Position numbers and translations under genes: made by a program
Shown: positions 56,952 through 64,000 of the stretch, piece after piece
How the letters are laid out: each line of letters opens with the position of its first letter
Numbering within the stretch: position 1 is the stretch's first letter
Notes under the pieces: generated by a model
What the model saw: only the letters and a program-made list of their open reading frames with translations
Told to the model about the DNA's origin: nothing
Databases searched by the model: none
Assembly (NCBI RefSeq): GCF_024978135.1
Contig: NZ_JANTEZ010000011.1
Location: forward strand, 1-64,000
DNA from: Herbiconiux gentiana
GTDB taxonomy: Bacteria; Actinomycetota; Actinomycetes; Actinomycetales; Microbacteriaceae
Reading direction: 5' to 3'
Length of the DNA stretch: 64,000 nucleotides

Positions 56952-57590
56952 TCACCCCAGGTGCAGCGCCACGGGCTCGCCGGCGCGCTCGCGCGGGTAC
57001 CACGCCACCCCGCGCGACCGCAGCGCCGGCCACGGCCGGGCCGCCGCGCTCGCCGCCAGCGCGCGCCAGCCCGAGCGGTCGTCGGTGTGCGCCATGTAGG
57101 CCGCGAGCAGCTTCGCCGTGGCCAGGGCGTCGACGGAGGCGCGGTGCGCTCCCTCCAGGTCGATGCCGAGCACCTCGCAGCAGCTCGACAGCCCGCGCCG
57201 AAGGCCGGGCAGGTAGTGACGGGCCAGCTGCATCGTGCAGAGCGAGACCGGTGCGCTCTCGAGCCTGTACCCGATGCGGGCGAGCTCGGCGAGCAGGAAG
57301 CGCTGGTCGAACGACACGTTGTGCGCCACCAGCACCCTCCCCGAGAGCAGTCCGAGCAGTTCGGGCGCGATGTCGCCGAAGCTCGGGGCGCCGGCGAGGT
57401 GGTCGGCCGTGATGCGGTGGATGCGCGTGGGCCCCGGCCCCCGCCCCGGGTCGATCAGCGTGTCCCACCGGCCGGTGATCGTGCCGTCGGGGTCGGAGTG
57501 CACGACCGCGATCTCGACGGCGCGGTCGTCTCCCGCCGCGGACAGCCCGGTGGTCTCGAAGTCGATGGTCGCGAATCCGGTGCTGCTCAT
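56952..57590 (-). CDS. DEDDh exonuclease, DnaQ-like
   Basis: From the ATG at 57590 the protein has 212 residues. Exo I is FATIDFETTG (Asp10, Glu12), Exo II LVAHNVSFDQRFL, Exo III HRASVDALATAKLL with the DEDDh His and Asp. This is the 3'-5' exonuclease fold of the DNA polymerase III epsilon family. The C-terminal ~40 residues (ARPWPALRSRGVAWYPRERA) are specific to the actinobacterial group. A longer start at 57623 is possible. Confidence 0.88.
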   Translation of the reverse strand: MSSTGFATIDFETTGLSAAGDDRAVEIAVVHSDPDGTITGRWDTLIDPGRGPGPTRIHRITADHLAGAPSFGDIAPELLGLLSGRVLVAHNVSFDQRFLLAELARIGYRLESAPVSLCTMQLARHYLPGLRRGLSSCCEVLGIDLEGAHRASVDALATAKLLAAYMAHTDDRSGWRALAASAAARPWPALRSRGVAWYPRERAGEPVALHLG

Positions 57591-57718
57591 GGTGCTCGCG
57601 ACACTAGCCCCAGCCGCCGACACCGAGCCGCCGCCACCCCGACACCGAGCCGCCGCCGCCCCGTCACCGCAGCGCTGCGCCCAGGCCGTTCAGACGGGTC
57701 CGCCCCGCGACCGACGGG

Positions 57719-58126
57719 TCAGGCCGGGCGGATGCGGAGCATCACCCGCGGCTTCTGCCGCTTCGCCGCGACGCGCTCCACCAGCATGAACACCCGGTAC
57801 TCCAGCGGATGCTTGCGCTTGAACAGCCCGCCGCCCCGCCGCACGGAGGCGCTGTCGCTCTCGATCTCGGCCAGACCCAGGCGAGCCGGCTCGCCCTCCT
57901 TCACGGCACCCATGCGGCTGCACGGGCGCAGCTCGACGCGCGGGTCGTTGCGCAGACGCTTCACCTTCCCGGTGTCGTCGGGCGTGGTCACCAGGAGGGT
58001 GTCGCCGTCGCGCACGATCCAGACCGGGGTGGAGACCGGCTCACCGCTCTTCCGGAACGTCGTCAGCGACACGAAGTGCTCCTCGCCGAGGGGCAGCAGC
58101 GGGGGAGCGGAGGGCTCCGAGGTCAC
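57719..58126 (-). CDS. PPOX-class F420-dependent oxidoreductase
   Basis: A 135-residue split-barrel protein of the pyridoxamine-oxidase-like fold. EEHFVSLTTFRKSGEPVSTPVWIVRDGDTLLVTT followed by GKVKRLRNDPRVELRPC is the pattern of actinobacterial F420-binding PPOX proteins. GTG start overlapping the upstream 50-aa ORF (GTGA). It reduces an unknown substrate with F420H2 or flavin. Confidence 0.85.
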   Translation of the reverse strand: MTSEPSAPPLLPLGEEHFVSLTTFRKSGEPVSTPVWIVRDGDTLLVTTPDDTGKVKRLRNDPRVELRPCSRMGAVKEGEPARLGLAEIESDSASVRRGGGLFKRKHPLEYRVFMLVERVAAKRQKPRVMLRIRPA

Positions 58127-58275
58127 CGCCGGTCCTCGCCGACGGCGCGGATGCTGCGCAGCTCCGCCGCCAGCTCGCCCTGCGCCGGCGAGACCTCTTC
58201 GGCCTCCCGCTCGTCGGGGGCCTCCGGATGCTCGCGCTCGTGTTCGGCCACCCAGTCCCGCATCTCGTCGCTCAT
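58123..58275 (-). CDS. 50-residue acidic small protein
   Basis: MSDEMRDWVAEHEREHPEAP then DEREAEEVSPAQGELAAELR and SIRAVGEDRR. The ATG at 58275 lies 7 nt after a TAGGGT box, and its stop overlaps the GTG of the F420-type oxidoreductase (GTGA). It is highly acidic with two predicted helices. I recognise no family. The coupled overlap plus promoter spacing make it a likely real gene, perhaps first cistron of the oxidoreductase transcript. Confidence 0.6.
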   Translation of the reverse strand: MSDEMRDWVAEHEREHPEAPDEREAEEVSPAQGELAAELRSIRAVGEDRR

Positions 58276-58313
58276 GCCCGCGACCCTACCCCAGCCGGCC
58301 GGTCAGCGGCCGG

Positions 58314-59015
58314 TCAGCGCCCGGCCGCGCGGTACTCGACCTCGGGGCGGCCGGGGGCGCCGTAGCGCTGGCCGCGCACGGCCGCGCCGGTGTCGGTGAG
58401 GTGCTCGAGGTACCGCCGGGCGGTGACCCGCGAGAGCGACAGCCGCGCCCCCAGCTCGCTGGCCGACATTCCCGCCGGCGCCGCCGAGCGCAGCACCTCC
58501 CGCACCTGCCCGAGCGTGGCCGCGGTCAGCCCCTTCGGCAGCTCCCCGCCGGTCGAACTGCGGAGCGCCGCGAACGACGAGTCGATCTCGGACTGGTCGG
58601 TGACCACCGAGCCGCCGAGCCGAGCGTGGTAGTCGCGGTAGGCGCCGAGCTTCTCGGCGAACGACGCGAAGGTGAACGGCTTGATCAGGTACTGCACGAT
58701 GCCGAGCGACACCGCCGAGCGCACGACCGCGGCGTCGCGCACCGCGGTGACCGCGACCACGTCGGTCTCGATGCCCGCGGCGCGCAGGTGCCGGCAGAGC
58801 TCGATGCCGGTGGTGTCGGGCAGGTTCACGTCGAGCAGGATCAGGTCGATCCCCGGGGACCCCGCCCCCGTGGCCTCCCGCAGCGCCCGGATCGCCGCCG
58901 ACCCCGTGTGCGCCACCCCGGCCAGCTCGAACCCGTCGAGCCGCCCGACGTAGGCGGCGTGCGCCTCTGCGGTCAGCGGCTCGTCCTCGACCACCAGCAC
59001 CCGGATCGCGCTCAC
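58314..59015 (-). CDS. CitB-type response regulator
   Basis: A 233-residue regulator of the DcuR/CitB group. The receiver opens VLVVEDEPLTAEAHAAYV, phospho-acceptor Asp62 in DLILLDVNLPDTTGIEL, and Lys in YLIKPFTFASF. The C-terminal part has a winged helix-like region GMSASELGARLSLSRVTARRYLEHL typical of the group. GTG start overlaps the kinase stop by 4 bp (59012-59015). It probably activates the neighbouring dctA gene in response to C4-dicarboxylates or citrate. Confidence 0.92.
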   Translation of the reverse strand: MSAIRVLVVEDEPLTAEAHAAYVGRLDGFELAGVAHTGSAAIRALREATGAGSPGIDLILLDVNLPDTTGIELCRHLRAAGIETDVVAVTAVRDAAVVRSAVSLGIVQYLIKPFTFASFAEKLGAYRDYHARLGGSVVTDQSEIDSSFAALRSSTGGELPKGLTAATLGQVREVLRSAAPAGMSASELGARLSLSRVTARRYLEHLTDTGAAVRGQRYGAPGRPEVEYRAAGR

Positions 59016-60616
59016 CGCGGCAGCTCCACCGTGAAGCGCGAGCCGTCGACCGCGATGCGCCCGCCGAGCCGCGCGACCGACTGCCGCACCAGGGCGAGGC
59101 CGATGCCGCGGCCGGTGGGGCGGGCATCCGTCGCCGTCTTCGTCGTGGCCCCGAACTCGAACAGCCCACGGGTCGCCGCCGGATCGGGCCCGGCGCCGCT
59201 GTCGGAGACCTCGATCACGAGCATCCGCGGGTCGTCGCCGTCGATGTCGACCGAGACGACCGGCTCGAGGCTGCCGGCGACCGCGTCGAACGCGTTGTCG
59301 ATCAGGTTGCCGGTGATGGTGATCAGCTCCTGCGGCGGCAGCGAGCTGCTGCCGATCGTCGAGGGGATGCCGACGTCGAAGCCGATGCCCCGCTCGGCCG
59401 CCTGCGCCGACTTCCCGAGCAGCAGCGCCAGCAGCACCGGCTCCTCGACCGCCGTCAGCAGCCGGTCGGCGAGCTGCTGGCTGATCGCGAGCTCGCTCGT
59501 GGCGAGCTCGGCGGCTTCGGCCGGCCGGTCGAGCTCGATCAGCGCGATGATCGTGTGCAGCCGGTTCGCGAACTCGTGCGCCTGCGAGCGCAGCGCGTCC
59601 GACAGGGTGGTCATGGTCGCGAGCTCCCCGGTCAGCTCCTGCAGGCGGGTGTGGTCGCGCAGCGTGGTCACCGTTCCGATGAAGCGAGCGGATGCTCCGC
59701 CCTCCGGCCCCGGCACGATGCGGTCGCGGTCGAGCACCAGCACGTGCGTCGCGGTGATCACGATCTCGTCGACGGCCACGTCGTCGGCCGCCAGCACCGC
59801 GGTGAGCGGCTCGGGCAGGGTGAGGCCGGCGAGCGGCTGCGGCCGCGCATCCGGAGCCTGGCGGCGGGGCAGCGGGGGCAGACCGAGCAGCTCGGCCGCG
59901 CGATCGTTGTAGAGCACGACGTCGCGGTTCGTGTTCTGCAGCACCAGACCCTCGCCGATGGAGTGCAGCACGCCCTCGTAGTAGGCGAACATGCGGCTCA
60001 TCTCCTCGGCGCCGCGGCCCCAGGTGACCCGGCGGAGGTAGCGGCTGAGCGCCCAGGAGGCGAGCGCGCCGAGCAGCAGCGCGGCGCCGGCGGCCAGCAG
60101 CACGGTCGCGATGCGGGTGCCGAGCACCACCTGGGTGGCCGAGACCGTGATGCCGGCCGAGACGAGGGCGATCACCGCACCCCCGTCGTCCTCGATCGGC
60201 ACCACCGCGCGCACCGAGGGCCCGAGGGTGCCCGTGTAGGTCTCGGTGAAGGCCTCGCCGGCGAGCGCGCGGTCGATGTTGCCGAGGAACGGCTTGCCGA
60301 TCTGGTCGGGGTCGCGATGGGTGAAGCGGATGCGGTCGGGACCCATGATGGTGACGAAGTCGATGCCGGCCGCCCGCATCACGTCGACGGCGTAGGGCTG
60401 CAGGGCGGCGGTGGGGTCGGTGCTCTGCACGCCGTTCCGCACGAACGGGTCCTGCGCCAGGGTCTCGGCGACGGCGAGCGAGCGGGCGGCGGCGTCGCGC
60501 TCGACGTCGGCCCGCGCATCCGCCCAGCTGAGCAGCACAGCGGCCGCGGTGAGGGCCATGATCACGACGAGCTGCAGGGCGAAGAGCTTCGCCGCGATGC
60601 TCCACCGTCGGACCAT
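59012..60616 (-). CDS. CitA/DcuS-type sensor histidine kinase
   Basis: From the ATG at 60616 the protein has 534 residues. Helices at about 9-30 and 168-190 flank an extracytoplasmic PAS domain whose THRDPDQIGKPFLGNID is typical of citrate and dicarboxylate sensors. A cytoplasmic PAS domain (about 212-320), the phospho-acceptor region RSQAHEFANRLHTIIALIEL (His347) and an HATPase domain (NLIDNAFDAV, GRGIGLALVRQSV) follow. It diverges from dctA, so it senses the carrier's substrate. A GAGAGG site precedes the ATG. Confidence 0.93.
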   Translation of the reverse strand: MVRRWSIAAKLFALQLVVIMALTAAAVLLSWADARADVERDAAARSLAVAETLAQDPFVRNGVQSTDPTAALQPYAVDVMRAAGIDFVTIMGPDRIRFTHRDPDQIGKPFLGNIDRALAGEAFTETYTGTLGPSVRAVVPIEDDGGAVIALVSAGITVSATQVVLGTRIATVLLAAGAALLLGALASWALSRYLRRVTWGRGAEEMSRMFAYYEGVLHSIGEGLVLQNTNRDVVLYNDRAAELLGLPPLPRRQAPDARPQPLAGLTLPEPLTAVLAADDVAVDEIVITATHVLVLDRDRIVPGPEGGASARFIGTVTTLRDHTRLQELTGELATMTTLSDALRSQAHEFANRLHTIIALIELDRPAEAAELATSELAISQQLADRLLTAVEEPVLLALLLGKSAQAAERGIGFDVGIPSTIGSSSLPPQELITITGNLIDNAFDAVAGSLEPVVSVDIDGDDPRMLVIEVSDSGAGPDPAATRGLFEFGATTKTATDARPTGRGIGLALVRQSVARLGGRIAVDGSRFTVELPR

Positions 60617-60732
60617 GTCGTCCACCTCTCGTGACCAGTATGAACACAATGCCAGGCGCGGGGGCCGCCGCGCGCATCCTGGGTCGACCGGGCACCCGAG
60701 TGACCCGGACGGATCTCGAGGAAGAGGAAGCA

Positions 60733-62160
60733 ATGGCGCTCCACACCGGCACGGCACCCCGCACGAAGCGGCGGCGCATCGACTCGTCGCACTACCTGTA
60801 CATCGCCGTCATCGTCGCCGTGGTCGCGGGAGCGACGGTCGGCCTGCTCGCCCCGGAGTTCGCGGTGGGGCTCAAGCCCATCGGCGAAGCCTTCGTCGGG
60901 CTGATCAAGATGATGATCGCGCCGATCATCTTCTGCACCATCGTGCTCGGCGTCGGATCGATCGCGAAGGCCGCCACGGTGGGCAAGGTCGGCGGGCTGG
61001 CGCTCGTCTACTTCATCGTGATGTCGACCTTCGCGCTCGGCATCGGGCTCGTGGTGGGCAACATCATCCACCCTGGTGAGGGCCTGATGATCGGGGCGTC
61101 GACGTACGAGCCGCCGGCGTCGGCCACCGAGGCGGGCGACCCCACCTCCTTCGTGCTCGGGATCATCCCGACCTCGCTGCTGTCGTCGCTGACGGCGGGC
61201 AACATCCTGCAGGTGCTGTTCGTAGCCCTGCTCGTCGGGTTCGCGCTGCAGAAGATGGGGGCGAAGGGCACGCCCATCCTCGGCGCGATCCGTCAGCTGC
61301 AGGCGCTGGTGTTCCGCATCCTCGCGATGATCATGTGGGTCGCGCCGATCGGTGCCTTCGGCGCCATCGCCGCGGTCGTCGGAGCCACCGGGTTCCAGGC
61401 CATCATCAGCCTCGGCACCCTGATGATCGCGTTCTACATCACCTGCGCGCTGTTCATCGTGGTGGTGCTCGGCTCGCTGCTCTGGGCGGTCACCCGGGTG
61501 AACATCTTCAAGCTGATGAAGTACCTGGGCCGGGAGTACCTGCTGATCGTCTCGACCTCCTCGAGCGAGGTCGTGCTGCCCCGCCTGATCGCGAAGATGG
61601 AGCACGTGGGCGTCTCCAAGCCAGTCGCCGGCATCACGATCCCGACCGGCTACTCCTTCAACCTCGACGGCACCGCGATCTACCTCACGATGGCGTCGCT
61701 GTTCATCGCCAGCGCTATGGGCACGCCGCTGGCGATCGGCGAGCAGATCTCGCTGCTGCTGTTCATGATGCTGGCCTCGAAGGGAGCAGCTGGTGTCACC
61801 GGCGCCGGCCTCGCCACCCTGGCCGGCGGTCTGCAGGCGCACCGCCCCGACCTCGTCGACGGCGTCGGCGTGATCGTCGGCATCGACCGCTTCATGTCGG
61901 AGGCCCGCGCGCTGACGAACTTCACCGGCAACGCCGTCGCCACCCTGCTCGTCGGAACCTGGACCCGCCAGCTCGACCGCGAGCAGCTCACCGCGGTGCT
62001 GGCCGGCGAACGCCCCTTCGACGAGACGACCATGAGCGCCGACGACCACCTCGGCGCCGACGAACAGGCCGAGGTCGCCCGCGAGGAGCGCCCCTCGACG
62101 GCGTCGCTCGCGGCCATCGTCGGCCCGATCGAGGAGCCCACCACCCCCACCCGCCGGTAG
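60733..62160 (+). CDS. dctA: C4-dicarboxylate transporter DctA
   Basis: A 475-residue dicarboxylate/cation symporter taking up succinate, malate or fumarate. The family signatures are SSSEVVLPRLIAKMEHVGV, ITIPTGYSFNLDGTAIYLTM and ASKGAAGVTGAGLATLAGGL, with about eight helices and two hairpins. GAGGAAG precedes the ATG. The C-terminal ~45 residues are acidic and variable. It diverges from the CitA-type kinase; the intergenic 116 bp should hold the activator site. Confidence 0.95.
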   Translation: MALHTGTAPRTKRRRIDSSHYLYIAVIVAVVAGATVGLLAPEFAVGLKPIGEAFVGLIKMMIAPIIFCTIVLGVGSIAKAATVGKVGGLALVYFIVMSTFALGIGLVVGNIIHPGEGLMIGASTYEPPASATEAGDPTSFVLGIIPTSLLSSLTAGNILQVLFVALLVGFALQKMGAKGTPILGAIRQLQALVFRILAMIMWVAPIGAFGAIAAVVGATGFQAIISLGTLMIAFYITCALFIVVVLGSLLWAVTRVNIFKLMKYLGREYLLIVSTSSSEVVLPRLIAKMEHVGVSKPVAGITIPTGYSFNLDGTAIYLTMASLFIASAMGTPLAIGEQISLLLFMMLASKGAAGVTGAGLATLAGGLQAHRPDLVDGVGVIVGIDRFMSEARALTNFTGNAVATLLVGTWTRQLDREQLTAVLAGERPFDETTMSADDHLGADEQAEVAREERPSTASLAAIVGPIEEPTTPTRR

Positions 62161-62172
62161 CGCTCCCGGGCG

Positions 62173-62198
62173 AAGGCGCGTGCTGCGGCACGCGCCTT
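62173..62198 (+). terminator. dctA terminator
   Basis: AAGGCGCGTGC (62173-62183) and GCACGCGCCTT (62188-62198) form a perfect 11-bp stem with loop TGCG, followed by TCGTCT, 12 bp after the dctA stop. Confidence 0.85.
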
Positions 62199-62229
62199 TC
62201 GTCTGGCCGGCTCCGCCTACGATTCGGGT

Positions 62230-63114
62230 ATGGCTCTTCCTCTTGGTGACACTCTGATCGGCTACCCCGACGGCGAGACGAGGGGGCAGGCGACGGTGCT
62301 CCACCGCGAGCTGCGTCCGGATGGCCGGGCCGTCGTGCTGCTCGACGCCACGCCGTTCCATCCGGTCGATCCCACCTGGCCTGACCAGGGGCCCGACCTC
62401 GGCGTGCTGGTCACGTCGGCGGACGACGGGCCCGTGCCCGTGCCCGTGCCCGTGCTCGACTGCCGCATCGCGGCGAGCGACGGCGCCGAGCTGCCCCTGG
62501 GGGAGCGCCTCCCCGTGCGGCTCGGCACCGAGGGCTGGGCCTTCGTGGTCGCCCACGTCGTCGACGGTGCCGCCCCGATCGCCGAGGGCGACCGCGTCGC
62601 CGCCGCGGTCGACGAGGAGCACCGCCGCGCCCTCTCCCTCGGCCACACCTCCTGCCACCTCGCCTCGCTGGCGCTGAACCGGGCGCTCGCCGGGTTCTGG
62701 AGCAAGGCGGTCGCGCCCGATGCGCTCGGCAGCCCAGACTTCGACCACACGGCGATCGTCACGTCGAGCATCCGCCCGCACGGCTCGATCGACGAGTACC
62801 GCCTCGGCAAGTCGCTGCGCAAGCGCGGCTTCGACTCGGCGCGTCTCGCGGCAGAGCTCGTCGCCGTCGCCGAGGCCGCGAACGGCACCCTGGCCGGGTG
62901 GGTCGCGAGTGACGCCGGGGTGCGCATCCGTCGCGACGACCGGGCCCTCTCGACCCGCCGGTTCTGGGAGTGCGAGCTGCCGGAGGGCCTCGCCTCGATC
63001 GCCTGCGGAGGCACGCACGCCGAGCATCTCGGCGAGCTCGGCACGGTGCGGGTGTCGCTCGAACTGCACGACGACGGAGCCGCATTGCGAATGATCACCA
63101 CGGAAACTGCCTAG
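62230..63114 (+). CDS. AlaX-like alanyl-tRNA editing protein
   Basis: A 294-residue protein of the metal-dependent editing-domain family. Zinc ligands are visible as HTSCH (His139, His143) and CGGTH (Cys259, His263), the HxxxH and CxxxH motifs shared with the AlaRS editing domain. Such freestanding proteins hydrolyse Ser-tRNA(Ala) or Gly-tRNA(Ala). A repeated VPVPVPV stretch near residue 70 is a local oddity. TACGAT ends 6 nt before the ATG. Exact tRNA specificity is not shown. Confidence 0.85.
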   Translation: MALPLGDTLIGYPDGETRGQATVLHRELRPDGRAVVLLDATPFHPVDPTWPDQGPDLGVLVTSADDGPVPVPVPVLDCRIAASDGAELPLGERLPVRLGTEGWAFVVAHVVDGAAPIAEGDRVAAAVDEEHRRALSLGHTSCHLASLALNRALAGFWSKAVAPDALGSPDFDHTAIVTSSIRPHGSIDEYRLGKSLRKRGFDSARLAAELVAVAEAANGTLAGWVASDAGVRIRRDDRALSTRRFWECELPEGLASIACGGTHAEHLGELGTVRVSLELHDDGAALRMITTETA

Positions 63115-63263
63115 AACAGCTAACTACTAGACGTTCTGATTTCTTCTGTGGCAAGCTGACTCCGAACTTTCTTCTGGACGGGCGTGACGATCTTCCCGGT
63201 CGACCCGTCTTAGTCATGAAGCGAACAGGCCCGACCTCCGGGCCCCAGGACAAGGAGCAGAAC

Positions 63264-63698
63264 ATGGCCACCACCACGACCGCCGGAATCCCCGCCACCA
63301 CCGCTACGTCGACCGAGACCGGTCTCGGCAAGACCGTCATCAACGACAACGTCGTGTCGAAGGTCGCCGGCATCGCCGCTCGTGAGTCCGCCGGCGTGCA
63401 CGCCCTCGGCGGCGGCGCCGCCCGCGCGTTCGGCGCCATCCGCGACGCGATCTCGAGCACCGACCTCGGACAGGGCATCAGCGTCGAGGTGGGCGAGAAG
63501 CAGGTCGCCGTCGACGTGACCATCGTCGCCGAGTACCCCGCACCGCTGCAGGACGTCGCCGACGGCGTTCGCCGCAACATCATCCAGGCCGTTGAGTCGA
63601 TCGTCGGCCTCGAGGTCACCGAGGTCAATGTGACCGTCAACGACGTGCACCTGCCGTCCGACGACGCGGATGACGCAGCCGAGGCGCGAGTCCAGTGA
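63264..63698 (+). CDS. Asp23/Gls24 family envelope-stress protein
   Basis: A 144-residue protein: Thr/Ala-rich head, then GKTVINDNVVSKVAGIAARESAGVHALGGG and VEVGEKQVAVDVTIVAEYPAPLQDVADGVRRNI, the typical Asp23 core with VTEVNVTVNDVHLP at the end. The family concerns alkaline or envelope stress. AAGGAG precedes the ATG. It starts a tightly coupled operon (GTGA and ATGA overlaps) that continues beyond the right edge. The upstream 150 bp are AT-richer and probably contain the promoter. Confidence 0.92.
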   Translation: MATTTTAGIPATTATSTETGLGKTVINDNVVSKVAGIAARESAGVHALGGGAARAFGAIRDAISSTDLGQGISVEVGEKQVAVDVTIVAEYPAPLQDVADGVRRNIIQAVESIVGLEVTEVNVTVNDVHLPSDDADDAAEARVQ

Positions 63699-63886
63699 CC
63701 GCGACCCGTACCGGCATCCTCATCGGGGCGGTCCTCGCCCTCACCTGGGTCGTCATCGGCTTCTGGGCCTTCCTCTTCGTCGCGATCGCCATGGCGATCG
63801 GGGCGGCGGTCGGCCGGGTCGTCTCCGGTGACCTCGACGTCTCACGCGTCGTCGACGCGTTCCGCGGAAAGCGCACCTCGTCATGA
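63695..63886 (+). CDS. Small two-helix membrane protein of the Asp23 operon
   Basis: A 63-residue protein with GTG start overlapping the Asp23 stop. Two hydrophobic segments (ILIGAVLALTWVVIGFWAFL, AIAMAIGAAVGRVV) and a basic end VVDAFRGKRTSS. It is of the DUF2273-like type that accompanies Asp23 genes and is probably its membrane anchor partner; inferred from operon order. Confidence 0.8.
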   Translation: MTATRTGILIGAVLALTWVVIGFWAFLFVAIAMAIGAAVGRVVSGDLDVSRVVDAFRGKRTSS

Positions 63887-64000
63887 CCGTCACCGCTGAA
63901 CGTCCGGCCGCGCCGGTCGGCTCGGCGGCGCCCGTCCCCGTGGCGGGAGCACCCGTCCGCCGCGGCCGCAACCGCATCGCGTCGAAGGCCCTGAACCGGG
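63883..64000 (+). CDS. Asp23-operon protein, 3' end outside window
   Basis: ATG at 63883 overlaps the preceding stop. The visible 39 residues are a polar Ala/Pro/Arg head (MTVTAERPAAPVGSAAPVPV and then RRGRNRIASKALNR) with no domain yet. In related operons a membrane protein with an alkaline-shock domain (DUF6286-like) or another Asp23 protein follows. Identity cannot be decided from this part. Confidence 0.7.
   Translation, partial: MTVTAERPAAPVGSAAPVPVAGAPVRRGRNRIASKALNR

Overview
The window is high-GC actinobacterial chromosome. Third codon positions are almost all G or C, GTG starts and 4-bp ATGA/GTGA gene overlaps are frequent, and many genes have a TANNNT box only 6-7 nt before the start codon, as leaderless mRNAs do. 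The order mtrA-mtrB-lpqB-comF-hpf-secA, with pdtaS and whiB1 nearby, is the actinobacterial core order. Proteins such as the RDD, DUF4129, DUF4350 and Rv3235-like ones, plus the general style, suggest a Microbacteriaceae-type free-living bacterium; the genus cannot be read from this sequence. I see no prophage, insertion sequence, CRISPR array or rRNA. The only tRNA is tRNA-Lys(CTT).

Layout. 1-6.4 kb: end of a DUF5719 envelope gene, a metallopeptidase-like gene, DUF3499, a MerR regulator with a membrane protein and a DUF2834 protein, then divergent RDD and SpoIIM membrane genes. 6.4-12 kb: leftward operon membrane protein - DUF4129 - DUF4350 - MoxR ATPase - DUF58, a chaperone/von Willebrand-like envelope module. 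12.1-21 kb: MtrA/MtrB two-component system with lipoprotein LpqB, ComF-like phosphoribosyltransferase, ribosome hibernation factor and SecA. 21.2-24.3 kb: Rv3235-like gene with a newly called 51-aa ORF and a structured leader, PdtaS kinase and WhiB1. 24.5-29.9 kb: small membrane protein, Bcp peroxiredoxin, a lipoprotein, tRNA-Lys and a large ATPase-LuxR regulator; three GAGTA-N5-TACTC sites cluster here. 29.9-36.3 kb: divergent glucose-6-phosphate dehydrogenase, MscS-type channel, small membrane proteins and trehalose synthesis (otsA-otsB).

36.3-41.4 kb: branched-chain amino-acid synthesis ilvD-ilvB-ilvN-ilvC. 41.6-48.5 kb: LacI regulator divergent from a sugar ABC importer (binding lipoprotein, two permeases) and a glycogen-debranching-type glycosidase, with a clear LacI-type operator. 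48.5-54.5 kb: membrane proteins, DoxX, serA, leuB, ilvE and a fumarylacetoacetate-hydrolase-family gene. 54.5-58.3 kb: MarR regulator divergent from an MFS exporter, a DEDDh exonuclease, an F420-type oxidoreductase and two microprotein candidates. 58.3-62.2 kb: CitA/CitB-type two-component system divergent from a DctA dicarboxylate carrier. 62.2-64 kb: AlaX-like editing protein and the start of an Asp23/Gls24 envelope-stress operon that leaves the window.

The strongest unexplained signals are two copies of one 58-nt palindromic element (25-nt arms, 8-nt loop) near 41.6 and 48.5 kb, whose arms show a compensatory base-pair change, and the three-site inverted-repeat family around the LuxR gene. 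Secondary signals are the structured leader near 22.1 kb, operator-like palindromes near whiB1, marR and lacI, short tandem repeats, and small duplications that span stop codons.
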